Assembly (NCBI GenBank): GCA_002118135.1
Contig: BDIU01000157.1
Span: 93,173 to 157,172 of the forward strand
DNA length: 64,000 nucleotides
Origin: Trebouxia sp. TZW2008
Lineage: Eukaryota > Chlorophyta > Trebouxiophyceae > Trebouxiales > Trebouxiaceae
Direction: 5' to 3'
Of the stretch, positions 42,381 to 54,300 are shown in pieces. The notes below the pieces were generated by a model. The model saw only the letters and a program-made list of their open reading frames with translations. It did no database searches and was not told the DNA's origin. The position numbers were made by a program, and so were the translations under genes. The first letter of the stretch is position 1, and every line of letters begins with the position of its first letter.

Positions 42381-45300
42381 CTAAGAGATAGTCGTGATTG
42401 GAGCAGAGGTGGCTTCTGGCAATCTGGGAGGGTCGGGGTGCACTGGCACTGCCCAGTCACAGTTCAGCTCAATGCCTAAGTCCCCAGGCTGGCCGCGCAC
42501 AATCCTAAACCACCCGTGCTCGCCCCAGTATGTGCCCCAACTGCAGGTCAACACCAGCACATCACTCTGCTGACACTAAAGAGTAATGCAACCAGGGACT
42601 CAAAATTTCTGCTATTGTGCACCAACAGATGAGTTAGCAAGACTTACGGTACTTAGCAAGGACAAGGCAATACTGTAAAGAAATGTCATGCAGCAACATT
42701 GCAGGCTTTTGCAGTGGTTTAGATAAATCACAAATATGTTGGACTTGTTTTGCATAAGCCGCACCTCCTGATAGCAGGACACTCTGCTCAAAGCCAAAGA
42801 TCAGTTGAGGAACAACACCCTACAACACTGGTGTGCCCTATTGACAACTTGTTGCTACACTGAACACACAGGGCAGCAACAAATGAGACTTCCAGACTGT
42901 GTACCTGTTCCTGCCAAGCCAGTAAGGCGTTCCATTCTCCTCTCCATAGCCCTCCACTGCAATGACATGCATCTCCGTGGTGCAGTTGCGGCTGTCAGTA
43001 TAGATGCCGCCAGCATATGCCTCAAACTCAGGGGTGACACAGATGCCACAGGCAATTGGGCCCCTGGTGGCAATCTCAGCAATCATTGCCTCTTCACCCT
43101 GTGCCTGGCCTGCACATTAGCAAATCCTCTTGACTCCAGGTCAGCAGACAGATCAAGCCTAGGAGCAATCTTCGCAGGGTGAGAACCAGGAGGTGTGGTG
43201 CTGGTGTGGGTCTGGCGTTGCCTTATTGATCAAAGCAACCAGTCAATAAATACATGGTGACAACTGATGGTGGCATAAGGCCTGCCATATTGGCCAGATT
43301 GGTCTACATAATTGCTTGGCGTGATAGACTAGATACACATTGTACTTGTGGATGCGACAAACGTCAAGACGCCAGTAGTGATAGCAGCTGCTGATGCTCA
43401 CCGTGCTCCTCAATGTGGTAGTTGTTGTAATTCTTGATGGGCCAGCAGCCGCTCCAAGTGCAGCTCTTGCAGGTGTGCTCGGCGCTGCAGCTTCTGTCCA
43501 ATGCCTGCACTTCATAAATGCGTTGATTCAAGTGCAGAGGTATGCGCACGGCAGCGGATATTCTGCGCGCATTGCATGAAGGAGCGCCAAAGGCGCAGCT
43601 TGACAAATAAGACCATAGAATACAATGCGTGCAATAAAAGCACATTTGACAACATGACAGTGCCTCAAGAGATGAAATCTACAACGCATAGCAGGATTGC
43701 ATAGATGATTGCTGATATTTGCAGCGTCCACAGATGCGCCACAGCACAGGTGGGTGGCTGAATGTTGAGACCCGACAATGGACACCAGAGGTTATTGATG
43801 ATGCCAAGCAAGGTCAGGTGCATGTTTTGCTGAGCAATCTTTTGATCAGAGCTTGCAGGCTGACCTCATAGTTGGAGCAGGTCTCATCAGGGATGCCATG
43901 CTCCAGGATGTATGAGTAGGCAGCTGTGGGGTCCCCACCACTGCAGCCATTGGTGCCATTGGCCTTCACACAGTCCACCAATACCTGCACTAGCCAACAG
44001 ACTTGTCAGGTAGTGACATAAACTTAGGACCATTTGTTGCTTGGTCCTCAGCACTCGTGATCGGCAAGTCACAACACAGCTACAGCTCGGGCTACTGTCC
44101 AACAGAGATGCAGCAGCATCAGCAACAGCAACTGTAACATCTATGCTCTGTGCAGAATTTTGTGGCATGTGCATCAGCTTAGACGTCAGTGGTGACACAG
44201 ATACTCGCATGCCCAAGTGACCTCTGAGTGTCGATACCTGCACCAGCCTGTGTATGAGGGCCCCACGGTGCCGTACAAACCAGACATTTGCTGCACAGAA
44301 GCGGGCCTGACGTCACTGACAATGTGAACATGCTGAAGTCATGCTGGCTGCAGCAACACAGCAAACTATGGTAAGTCTTGTCACAGTCACTTGGTGAAAT
44401 TTCCTCAGGTCAAAGGTTGTCAGTGAGCAGAGCAGTGCAGTCTGACTGGGCAGAAGAAGAGCCCTGAGCCCAGCAGGAAGCACAGCACTGATTGCATCAT
44501 GCTGCTTGCAGCAACACAGTAAAAGCTGATGCAGGCGGTCGCAATCACTACCTGCGCGTCTCTCAGGGGAAGATTGTCGGTCAACAGGGCAACGCGGTAT
44601 GAGGGAGGGCAGAAGAAGAGCCCTGGGCTCAGCATGAGTTGCAGTACTGGGGGATGTGCTGGTCACAGCAATACAGCAAAAGACAACATGAGATACTTTG
44701 ACCACCTCTTGTGCAGAAATACAAGACTGACCTGTGGTGCCAAGTCAACCTCAGGGAACAAATTGTCAGTGAGCAGAGCAATACGGTCTGAGAGGGCAGA
44801 AGAAGACCCCTGGGCCCAGCAGGAGCCGCAGTACTGGGGGATGTGCTGGTTGCGGTCAATGCTGGCATAGCTGATGCCGTTCAGATTGCGGATGTCGTAC
44901 TCCTTGGGCAGATCTTCCTTGGAGCGGTAGGTGTGGGGCAGAGGGCTCTTCACAAAGCTCTGCTTAGGACCTGCAGCATCCATACGAGCAAAGCTTAAAA
45001 CCTCATGTGTTGTCAAGCATCAGGTCAAAATAGCTGACGCCATTCAGGTTGCGAATGTCGTACTCCTTGGGCAGATTCTCCTTGAAGCGGTACAGGTCGG
45101 GCAGAGGGCTCTTCACCACGCTCTCGATGTGATACTTGCCCAACAAAGTTGCCTCATCTGGCAGAATCTGACATCAGACACTTCAGCATTTGACCCTAGC
45201 AACCCTTATGCTGCCTCATTCTCAAATTGAAGACTCGCCATGATGCCGTGTGTCACTGGTTTGTCCAATGTCGAATGCGACGCCTCAACAGTACATGAAA

Positions 45301-48300
45301 TAGCCATTGGTCACATTGCAATCGCATAGCGACCAGCTCATCTGCCATCACTATTGAAACCCTGACAATGCCGGGTTGTCACAAATCTTTCAAAAAGCAT
45401 CAGGAAACTCCAGAACCTCTCCGGTAGTATCAAAAAGGCCTCACCTTCAGAACGCTGAATGCAGCCGCCACGCTGGTAGTCATGGTAGGTACCCTCCTGC
45501 ACTGATGTGTCCAAGGAGAAGGTCCCCTCAACCCTGATGGGGCTGTCCTCAGGAATCGGTGGTTGGACTTCCTCCTCCACTGTTGGGGTAGCCCAGCTGC
45601 AGGTGTCCATGATGCCCAGGTTGTTTTTGTGCATGCTGATCCTGAACAGCCCGTCCTCACCCCAGTAGGTACCCCAGCTGTTGCGTCCAATCCAATACCT
45701 GCCATGCCACACAGCTTAGTACAATCCAGTACCTGCCACCGCACATGTGTTGGCATGCACATGAGGGGTCAGTGCAGCCAGGTTGAAGTGCATGATGCTG
45801 ATGCTCATCCTGAATAGCCTGTCCTCGCCCAGCAGGTGGCCCAGCTGTTGCGCCCAATTCAGTACATGCCATCACGCAAGAGTGGTACAGCCAGGCATGC
45901 TGTATAGTAACAACACCTCCAGGTGCGATGACTTGTCAACAGTCACATTTGCATGCATCATGCTGGTACTGAAGAGCTAGTCCAGTACCTACCATTTCAC
46001 ACAGCTTGAGCTAGACACATTTTGCAACAGCAACAAAGCCACATTTGCAAACCTTCATTCCTAAAACAGCTGCTGTCGTGATCCTAGTGTTTGTTGTAAA
46101 CGTTGAGCTCTAGCCAGAACTAGTCAGATCACACGGCCTTGTATTAGGATATCTAGGACCTGGCTAGCTTGCGCTAAGCATGCATGTGGCATGTGGCAGA
46201 ATGCTACAGCCGACAATCATAGCTAGAATTGAAATCCATGCAGACATGATAGCTGTGCCCGCTGCCCTGTTGTTGCTAGCAAGAGAGCAAGTGCTGCCGG
46301 GAGGGGCTGAAGGCTACAGCGGCAGGAAATAATATGTAGCACGCTCAGCCTCTTCTGTACGTACTCGCTTTGTGACGCTGCACAAGACAACAGCATTCTT
46401 GCAAGCACACCGGGTGACACGACCTTCACACCTGGCATGCATAAGCAGATTAGACATACAATAGTCCTTGGGGCTGGGTCATGTGCCAAGCCATGGTGAT
46501 AGTCACCAAACGCTGCAGCTCAGCTTTCTTATGCAGTCTAACAACAGTGCAAGCAGCATGCTCTGAAACGCTTGAGCCATCATCTCACTTACTGGTGTCC
46601 ATCCTGCTCTCCCCAGCCTACGATGCTGATCTCATGATTTGGCATGGGAAATGACACTTCCTCCTCAAAGATTCCGCCCGAATATTTGTAGAACTTGGCA
46701 GTGACATCAATGCCACATGAGATGGGGCCTCTAGCGTAAATCTCTGACCGCAGCTTGTCCGCTTGTGTTATCTGCAAGGTCAGTGATAGATGTTGAGGAC
46801 ACTGTTGCTAGTGCTGAGTGTCTTCATACAGGTTGAGGCAAAGGCATGCCTGACATTGCAGGCAAGGATCATCGTGTGATACGCTGCGCATCTGTATGCT
46901 TTTGTGCCACCTTTGCAAGCAGCAGCACAATCTGGCCCGAGTCAACAGCTGTTCTGAATGAGGCAGTATGCACATAGTCTCAGCAGATTGTCAGGGTGCC
47001 ACTTATAATGGCAGGACCAAAAGAATGCTGGTCTGTCTTTGGCATCAACACACCACAGGATTGCATCCTTGAATAATTCTCTCAAGACAGGGAGTGAGCC
47101 CACCCTGATACCATCTGCGTCGAAGTCTGGGCCTGTATGTACATGACCGTACTCGCTGACGCCATACTTGGTGTACTTCTTGACAGCTGCGCAGTGTCCA
47201 GGCAGCTCATGCTGCATTCACAAAAACATTGCAGTCAGATTGGACAACCATTGAAGTGAAAGAGTTCAAGTCAATCACATTGCAGAGCAGATTAACAACA
47301 TCCTTGATTTCGAGACATAAAGTTGCATTCTGGCGCATCTTTTCTCTGCCACATGTCATAGCAATAAGCATTATGGCTGCCCTGATGTAGTCAACGCTAG
47401 CTTTACCTTCTTTCCAGGATTGCATGTTTCACAGATCCCAAACGGCTTGCACTCCTGATCTACTGCTTCATAGTTTTGGCAGGTCTCATCTGGAATGCCA
47501 TACTTGGCGGCATATTCAAAGACACCATAGGGATTGCCTCCCTGCAGTGCAGCATATGCTCAACACAGAGTGGCTGCGCTAGTGACTCAACACGTGTCCA
47601 GGATCTGATTTGCTGCATTAGCTTGCGCAGTTGTTACCATATGCTGCAATCAGACAGGCATGTAGTTGTGTCACGGCTTGCAAGGGCACAATGACCAATG
47701 TCAAAGCTGACACATTGCACATGACAATTTGCTTACATAACAAGAGCCGCCTCCCCCACAGTTCAGCAGAACCTGAGCTGACAAGACCAGCTCAGGAAAG
47801 CGATGCTGTGACTGAATGCGCAGGCGATCTGACAGCATGCTAGTTGTTCCAAATGCCCAGCAGGAGCCACAGTACCTGCACACAACTCTCGTGGCCTGAA
47901 AAGCATGTTCATACATAGGAACATTGACGCAGGCTTGGTGCATGAGTCCATTCTGACTCACTGTGGGATGTGTTGGTTTCTAAGCTTTGTGAGGTAGTTC
48001 ACGCCGTCAACATTGCCCCAGAACCAGGTCTTGGGCAGTTTGCTCACAGGTGTTGTCTCGTGAGGTCGGGGGCTGAGCACTTTTTCACCTGCAGCCAGTG
48101 AGCTACTAGTCAGCCCCAGCTAAAAAAACCACTGATCACAGCCTAAAGCCGAGCTGACCTTCTGAGAAATCTGAGTCCGGGACACGGCAGCCGCCAAAGT
48201 TGGAGAAGTCGTCAAAGCCCTGCAGCGCACAACCATACGTGTCGTTTCGAAGCGTTAGAGACCCTTTGTCGCAGCACGAGTAGACGGCGGGCAATACCTC

Positions 48301-48411
48301 TAGTACTGGAGCGCTGGGCAAATTCAACGTCTGCTGCAATCTGCTTGATCCCAAAGCCGCGTTGGCGACCCTGGCCAAGACAAAGATGCCGACAAAGATC
48401 AAAAGCTTCAT
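42381..48411 (-). CDS. Tandem double-domain cathepsin X/Z-like peptidase
   Basis: Twelve exons (48159-48411, 47962-48088, 47737-47875, 47407-47541, 47143-47211, 46593-46771, 45445-45698, 44732-44970, 43865-43984, 43402-43504, 42905-43109, 42381-42540) join in phase to 660 codons. After a signal peptide ([16 protein letters not shown]) and a short prosegment, domain 1 has the cathepsin X signature [15 protein letters not shown] (catalytic Cys after the HIP mini-loop), [18 protein letters not shown], His in [11 protein letters not shown] and Asn in [11 protein letters not shown]. The same exon then runs on, with no stop, through a linker to [12 protein letters not shown], echoing [14 protein letters not shown] of the first prosegment. 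Domain 2 repeats the plan: [44 protein letters not shown], His in [11 protein letters not shown] and [13 protein letters not shown]. Cathepsin X is a carboxypeptidase of lysosome/vacuole-like compartments. Both triads look intact. Confidence 0.85.
44400..44664 (-). pseudogene. Two broken copies of the domain 2 active-site exon
   Basis: Copy one (about 44553-44664) reads [10 protein letters not shown] and then TGA where the active copy has Trp, followed by AQGSSSAL and a one-base shift. Copy two (about 44400-44490) retains CWAQGSSSA and LLTDNL but is shifted and ends in a stop. Both sit in the intron after exon 44732-44970. Confidence 0.8.
45010..45157 (-). pseudogene. Alternative or decoy first half of the domain 2 exon
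   Basis: Preceded by CTGCCAG, it encodes [18 protein letters not shown] and [15 protein letters not shown], paralleling the exon starting at 44970, and enters in the same phase. It lacks the active-site part and a clear donor, running to a TGA, so it seems a partial duplicate that could compete for the upstream donor. Confidence 0.6.
45780..45880 (-). pseudogene. Broken copy of the GRNSWG exon
   Basis: The minus strand reads GGGCGCAACAGCTGGGCC, then GGCGAGGACAGGCTATTCAG, matching exon 45445-45698 near its start. A TGA replaces the Trp codon before GRNSW. Shorter remnants of the exon start (CCAGTACCT on the plus strand) recur at about 45730 and 45973. Confidence 0.65.
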
Positions 48412-49405
48412 TCTGAGAAGCCTGCAGATCGCTGGCAGAAGTGGATGTTTTGGTTTGCTCTACCACCGGTGCTCGGCAAGCTCAGCTCAAGGCCGTGACA
48501 CGCTTGCTGATCAGTGTTGCCAGGGCAATGAAAGACAGCAAGCCTGCGCCAACGCAGCACTCGCAGCTTGTCCTAACAGCCTAGTCGTGCAGAGTCCACA
48601 TATTGGCCCAAGGTTCATTATCCGCATGAGTCACAATTTGTCATCAGGGCAGCAACGTTTCGCGGCGCGAGCGGTGCCCTACTGTGAAGCTTGTATGCGA
48701 TCATCAAAGCAGCAACGCTCAGTCCCTCGCAGGTCGTTGCGTGCACCGTGATCTTAGGCAAATATCGCTGATGCACCATACGCCACGCTAGCTTTGCGGT
48801 GCAACAAACAGCTCCAGATCAGTTCGTGGATCACTGTCGACTTGGGCGGTGTCACAGCGCGCTGCTCCTGCTCTCTTGAGACCGTCGCATGCCTGGCAGC
48901 AGCAACAACAGGTCGGTGCGAGAAGTGTCAACGGTAAGGGACCATGAGCAGCAGGCTTGACAAAAGTCACGGACAAGCATCAAAACTTGGCTTGCGAACA
49001 GGCTGCCATCGAGGCGCAGCGTAGAGTAAGCTAGCCCAAGCTTTCTATCGCAAATATGCCAAGCAAAAGGCGCCAGCCTGTGCCAGCCTGGGTGGCCCAG
49101 GAAACTGCTCAAGTATGCCCTGAGAGCTGCCATGGGCTTGCTGTGCTTGACCAGGGCACCTTGCGATAGCAGACCAATAAGCACATGCTCTTGTCACCAT
49201 GGATCGTGCATGGTGCACCTAATTTCTGCTGAGACTACTCTGTTGGTGTGCGAGAATGCAAGGATTGCACGCTTCTGTCTGGCCGAAGGGTGCACTGGCG
49301 ACGTCAAATTGAAGAAAGCATCTGCTAATGGCCAATTGCATGTGCCAGAGGTCACGTCTTTCAGTGAGTACGTCGCGATTCATGACTTGAGCTGCTGCGG
49401 TACAG
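48412..49405. other. No gene assigned
   Basis: Region upstream of the double cathepsin gene. ORFs on both strands (for example 48852-49184 minus) show no family signal. It probably contains the cathepsin promoter and the 5' part of the next plus-strand gene. Confidence 0.4.
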
Positions 49406-51155
49406 GCTGATCTCCAAGAGATATCAGAACTAGACAAGATCAGACGAGTAGAGGCTTTCTGGAAGACGCAGTCTAGGCAGCAGCAATCAGAGCTGCTGAC
49501 ATTCCCCGTCAAGGATGCCAAAGCCAATGCTGTCAAGTTTGACAGAGAAGCAGAGCTGAGGGCAAAGCGTGAGTATCAAACTCTTGTGATACTGCGACTG
49601 CTCTTGCCTTGCCGGAATTGCAGTGTAGCCATGCATCTTCTGCGGCAAGGGTGCAAGGGTGCAAGGCTGTCCAGACTCACAGCAAATTTCTACACACCAC
49701 CTGCTGATTGTGTCAGCAATCGCATGCCACATGGCATGTATACTATGCATGGTGGGAAAGCCATCACGTGTAGATGTCCTAACATGCCACAAGACTTGTT
49801 GCAAAGCTGAGACTGGCTATTCTTGGGCATGCCCAATGTCAGACGCAGAATCTGACATTGGCATGCTCTGCGTACAGCAATCTGTCATCAGCAGCAGTAG
49901 ACCATGCAAGGCCGCAAGCGCCACGGTGATCTCTGCAAGCCTGGCTGTAGTGTATGCCTCAACAACAGCCTGAAATGTAGATGCTGGCATGCTGGTCCTG
50001 CAGAAAAATTTGAAGAGGAGCAATGGGCCATACAAGGCCGCAAGCACCACGGGGAGCTCTGCAAGCCTGGCTGTAGTGGCAAAGACTGCGGCTGGGTGCT
50101 TCATCCGCGCAAAGTGGCCCGTCCCACCCAAGAGCAGCTTGCCACTGGCCTGAAAAGATTGGCTACCGCAAAGTCATGGAACAAGTGGCAATGGGGCCCC
50201 AAACATCCAGCATTTCATGATGCTATGGCATTCAGGTACAACTGACAGCATATACAGTGACTTCTCTTTGACACTCAATATAATGACAGTCTCAATTTCA
50301 AGACAATGCATTTGCTAAGCAGTCACTGCACTCTGACCGCACTGGCACCTCTGAGTAAGGACAATTTGATTTAAGGACAATTACTTCGGGTACGAAAGCA
50401 GTCATTACAAGGAGAAGTCACTGCACAGGCAATTCAACAGTGGTCTCACGGATGTTGAAAAGGGGCATCTGAACTGCAAGACATTGTCTGCTCTCAGCAT
50501 ATGGCCACAGCAGCTTACTCGCACACACTCTTAACAGTGTGCATTCCCGCTTCAACAGACGATTGCATTGGCATGGATCAATGCATCTTTCTGTTGTGAG
50601 TGGTGTATCTGCATACCGTAAGCCCTTCTGGCAGACTCAGAGACTGGCAAGGGCTCCAGCTGCATTCATGTGACAGCTGTTTGCAAAGCTCTCTAGCAGC
50701 CTGGGCAATTGATGTGCTTGAAATCTGCTGAACAGGAAGCATCTGAAGACAAGGAGCTGCATTTTGATGATTGAAGTGCAGTTTGCAGTGCTGTTCATCA
50801 GTCTTTTTAACCTGAAGTGCTTGAGATCTGCTGAATAGGAAGCATTTGGAGACGGAACATATTGACAAGGAGCTGCAGCCGCTGTTGCCAAAAGCCACAG
50901 GCACTTCACTGGAACAAAAAGCTGTCAAGGACCTCTCTCAGCGCATGTAAGCTTAGACATCTGTTTGAATGCATGCATCATGTAGTCATGGATATGTCTT
51001 TGGTAGACATGTCCGGTGTCGTAACTGAGACAGGCTCCATGTTTGACTTGCCTGACCTGATTGAAGCTTCAGATGACGAAGCCCGACAGTGTGGTATCAT
51101 CAGCACAGGAGCAGAGTTTGAGCCTGAACACAATGCCTGCTACCTCTGGTCTTGA
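49406..51155 (+). CDS. Unrecognised plus-strand gene, 3' part
   Basis: Exon-like segments in one direction: 49406-49568 (after TACAG, encoding IRRVEAFWKTQ and FDREAELRAK, donor GTGAGT), about 49985-50245 (Cys-containing HHGELCKPGC, then RPTQEQLATGLKRL), about 50845-50945 (KHLETEHIDKELQPLLPKAT, donor GTAAGC) and a final exon to TGA at 51155 with MFDLPDLIEASDDEA. Helical, charged and acid-rich; no domain recognised. The middle piece and the 50.8 kb piece both have imperfect tandem copies. Whether all belong to one gene is unproven. Confidence 0.35.
50255..50423. mobile_element. MITE copy, perfect 12-bp inverted ends
   Basis: 169 bp beginning CAGTGACTTCTC and ending with its exact inverse, GAGAAGTCACTG. 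It is flanked by TA on the left and CA on the right. The inner TAAGGACAATTTGATTTAAG matches the other copies. Best-preserved termini of the family in the window. Confidence 0.75.
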
Positions 51156-51393
51156 TGTTGCAAGAACGCTGCACTGCAAGCTATTTATGCCAAGGCAGAC
51201 ATGCATAAACAATCCTGAGTCAAGTTTGCAGCCAGTATCAAATTGCACATCTGGGATTGTTGCTTTTGGCCATGGTGCAACCCATGCACAGTCTTGATAA
51301 GCCATAGCACTGCAAATCAGCGTCTGAGCTTTGACCCAAACAGTTTAAAGCACTACGCAAGTTGAAAAGCCGGGGCTGTCCTGCAGGGGTACC

Positions 51394-54300
51394 ATGGAAA
51401 AGGCTCTGGCTCCGGCACTGAAAGCTTTACTCCAGTCTGTTGAAGATCTAGAGGATGCACGCAAGCATGTATGCGTCTTTGACCCGCCTTCACCATCCCA
51501 TCAGCTTGAGCACAAGAGGATCAGGAACGCCTTTCAGGGCATGATTTGGTACTTTTTCAGTGAACTACGCCAAGAGGATGAATCACTGTAGGTGTCCAAG
51601 CCTGGCACAACATGCTGTTCACACATGAGATACGCTTATAGCCTTGACGCATTTGACAGTTGCCTTTCTTGTGCTCGATGTGTATGTGTGACAAGTGTGC
51701 ATGGCATCTGTCAGTATCTGGCAGGTCATGCTTGCTGGAAAATATCTGGGCATGCCTGCTCGTGCACACAAAATTGACCATGCAGAGCATCAAGCAGGGA
51801 CAACCTGCAACAAAGGCTTACTACCTGCACTGTCATATGCAATATTGCCAGGCAAGCTGTCAGCGCACGGTGCAAACATCATCGTACAAGGAAACCCTTG
51901 CTTTCAAAGCCTTTAGTGCACACCTATCCGCGCATGCATTTTCGCCTCATCATTTGCATTGCACATACTCAAGCCTGGCAGAGCTGTGACAATGGCCTGT
52001 CCACACGCATTGTCCTTACAGGCAGAAAATTGGTGAACAACTCTTTCTGTGGGTGCATTTCGACCCTAAGTATTTGCATTGCAGATACTCCAGCCTGGAA
52101 GAGCCTGTGGCAAGTCATATCTGGGGCATGCTGAAAGAGTGGCCAGGAGGTGGCACCAGCACCAAGCTATGCTTTGATGATTTGCCAAAACTGCCTGCAG
52201 AGCAGGTCTACAAGATTGCTGACTGGCTATCAGACAAAGTGGGACTCATTGCATCTGGTCACGCTCATATCCTTTTGCAGAGTGACCTTGCGCTCAAGGT
52301 GGGTGATGACTTCACTTGATCATTTCATGCAAGCGGGTCTGTAGCTCAGATTGTATGTGTTTTGCCCTCACTCTCAGCGCATGTGCTTGCAGCACCAACC
52401 ACATCCCTTTATCCGCTCAATCATGCAATGCAGTCTATTGCCTGCCTGAGCTTAGCCAGCAATCTCATAAGGACAAAGTTGGGCTGCCAGTGTCTCGGCT
52501 GTTGCAAGCATTGCATAATATGGTTCAGGCAATACTTTCATCGCTTCTTGACACCACGGTCAATGCACAAAGCAGAGGGTGAGTTGCAGTGTCATGGTGC
52601 TGGACTCTCGTTTATGATCTAGCTTTTTGACCCTTGAAGCATCAGCACAACAGTCAGAGTTGCCTTCTGTTGTACTTGTTGAGATGCATGATACCAGACT
52701 TGAGAACTGGAGAGAGAAGCACACAGCGCCTGCCTTTATTTGCACCGTACAAAGTATGGGATCATGTACATGTTTGAGTCATGGCAGCATACCATGTCAT
52801 TAGCGCATGCCGTGTCATCAGCGCATGCCAATAATGCTTAAGACCTGCTTTGCTGTATTGACAGGATTCTTACAGCTCAGATGACGACAGCATCGATGAC
52901 ATCAGCCTCTTTGTCCTGACCGAAGACCAAAGGCACCTCACTGTCAATCAGGAATGGCTTGCTCATCTCGAGGCAAGTCCCTTGGGCTTTCACGCTTGCA
53001 TAGCCTGACACCATTAGATGCCACAGTGTATGCAGACAATGATTGCATTGCATTTGCCAGCTGAGCAGAAAGCAATGTTGTTTTCAACAGTCACGATCGG
53101 TCATGATATCATTGTCATGCTAGACATCATGAATGCTGAGCAGGTCTGTCGCCGTTGACAGGAGCTTGCTCTTTTTGCCCTGCATATGGGCTTGCTGTAA
53201 TAATAACAATAATCATCACACCTTCCAGGACATATGCTAGATGTGTGACACTGTGTGTGACACTGTGTCAACACTGTGTGTGGCCCAGGTCCTTTCTCGC
53301 CAGGCAGGCTTGTTCCAAGCGTCTTTGTATGGGCTTGCTGTGAGCAGTACTATACTTGAGCTGGCAGACCGCATCATGTCAAGGCGCTCTGGTTCCCTGT
53401 TCTGCAGAAGACCATATGCTTGCCCGTCCAGAAGGGTTGTAAAGAAAACCTACAATGTGCTCAGCTTGAATGCTGACTATGCAGAAGCACATGGTGTGTG
53501 AGTGTGGGCAGGTGCACCTTGTTGGTTCTGGGCAGACCTGTGGTGGCATTGGTGCTGTCTTGACTTGGGCCTATGGCAGACACCAGCTCAAATACGAGTA
53601 TGGGCGGTACATTGCAAACAAACCGCTAGGTGAGCAATCTGCTACCTTGTTAAAAGCTCAAGGCTTTCATGCAGCCTGAATGTTTCTCTTGAATGTTACA
53701 ATCATGTTCGCTCAAGCCATGCAACGGTGGTCGTAATCAGATTTGCATACAGAGTATTGATCAGCTTCACGTCGCGAATGGTCATCCAGCACCTGTGCTT
53801 GAGATTGCCTGCACAGCATAGCAAGAAGCATATCAGTGGTGGCAGGGTCTGACACCACAATGGTGCAGTCAAGTGGCTAGTCTGCAGCTGGCACCATTGA
53901 CTGCCCTTCATCCCATACACACATAGATCCTCAAGCACGTGTCACAGCCAACCTGGATCGAATGTCACGCATCTCATGTACATGCTTCACTAATGAGCAG
54001 ACTTGTATGGCAATCTCAGCTTCTGCCACAGCAAGTAGACCTGTTGCGTGAAAGAGTCTTTGCAGCTGCTCTGTTTCACCCTCCACCCTTCGCCCTTCGC
54101 CTGGGCTGAAGCCCTCATGACTTGTTGCATGCTGCTCAAAAAGGGTTTGAGGCATGATGGCTGCTGCAGACAAAGCACCAACTGTGGAGGAAACTTTTGA
54201 GAGACTGCATAAGGGCCTGAAGAGACGACAGGACATGCTGGAGAAGCTGAAAGTAGCCAAAGACATGAAGCGGCGTTTGCAGATCAGCAAGCGGAAGCTG

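Noticed and set aside
42381..48411. Two separate cathepsin genes in tandem
   Set aside because: No stop, start codon or signal peptide lies between the two units, and the joining exon runs through in phase; kept only as the alternative to test.
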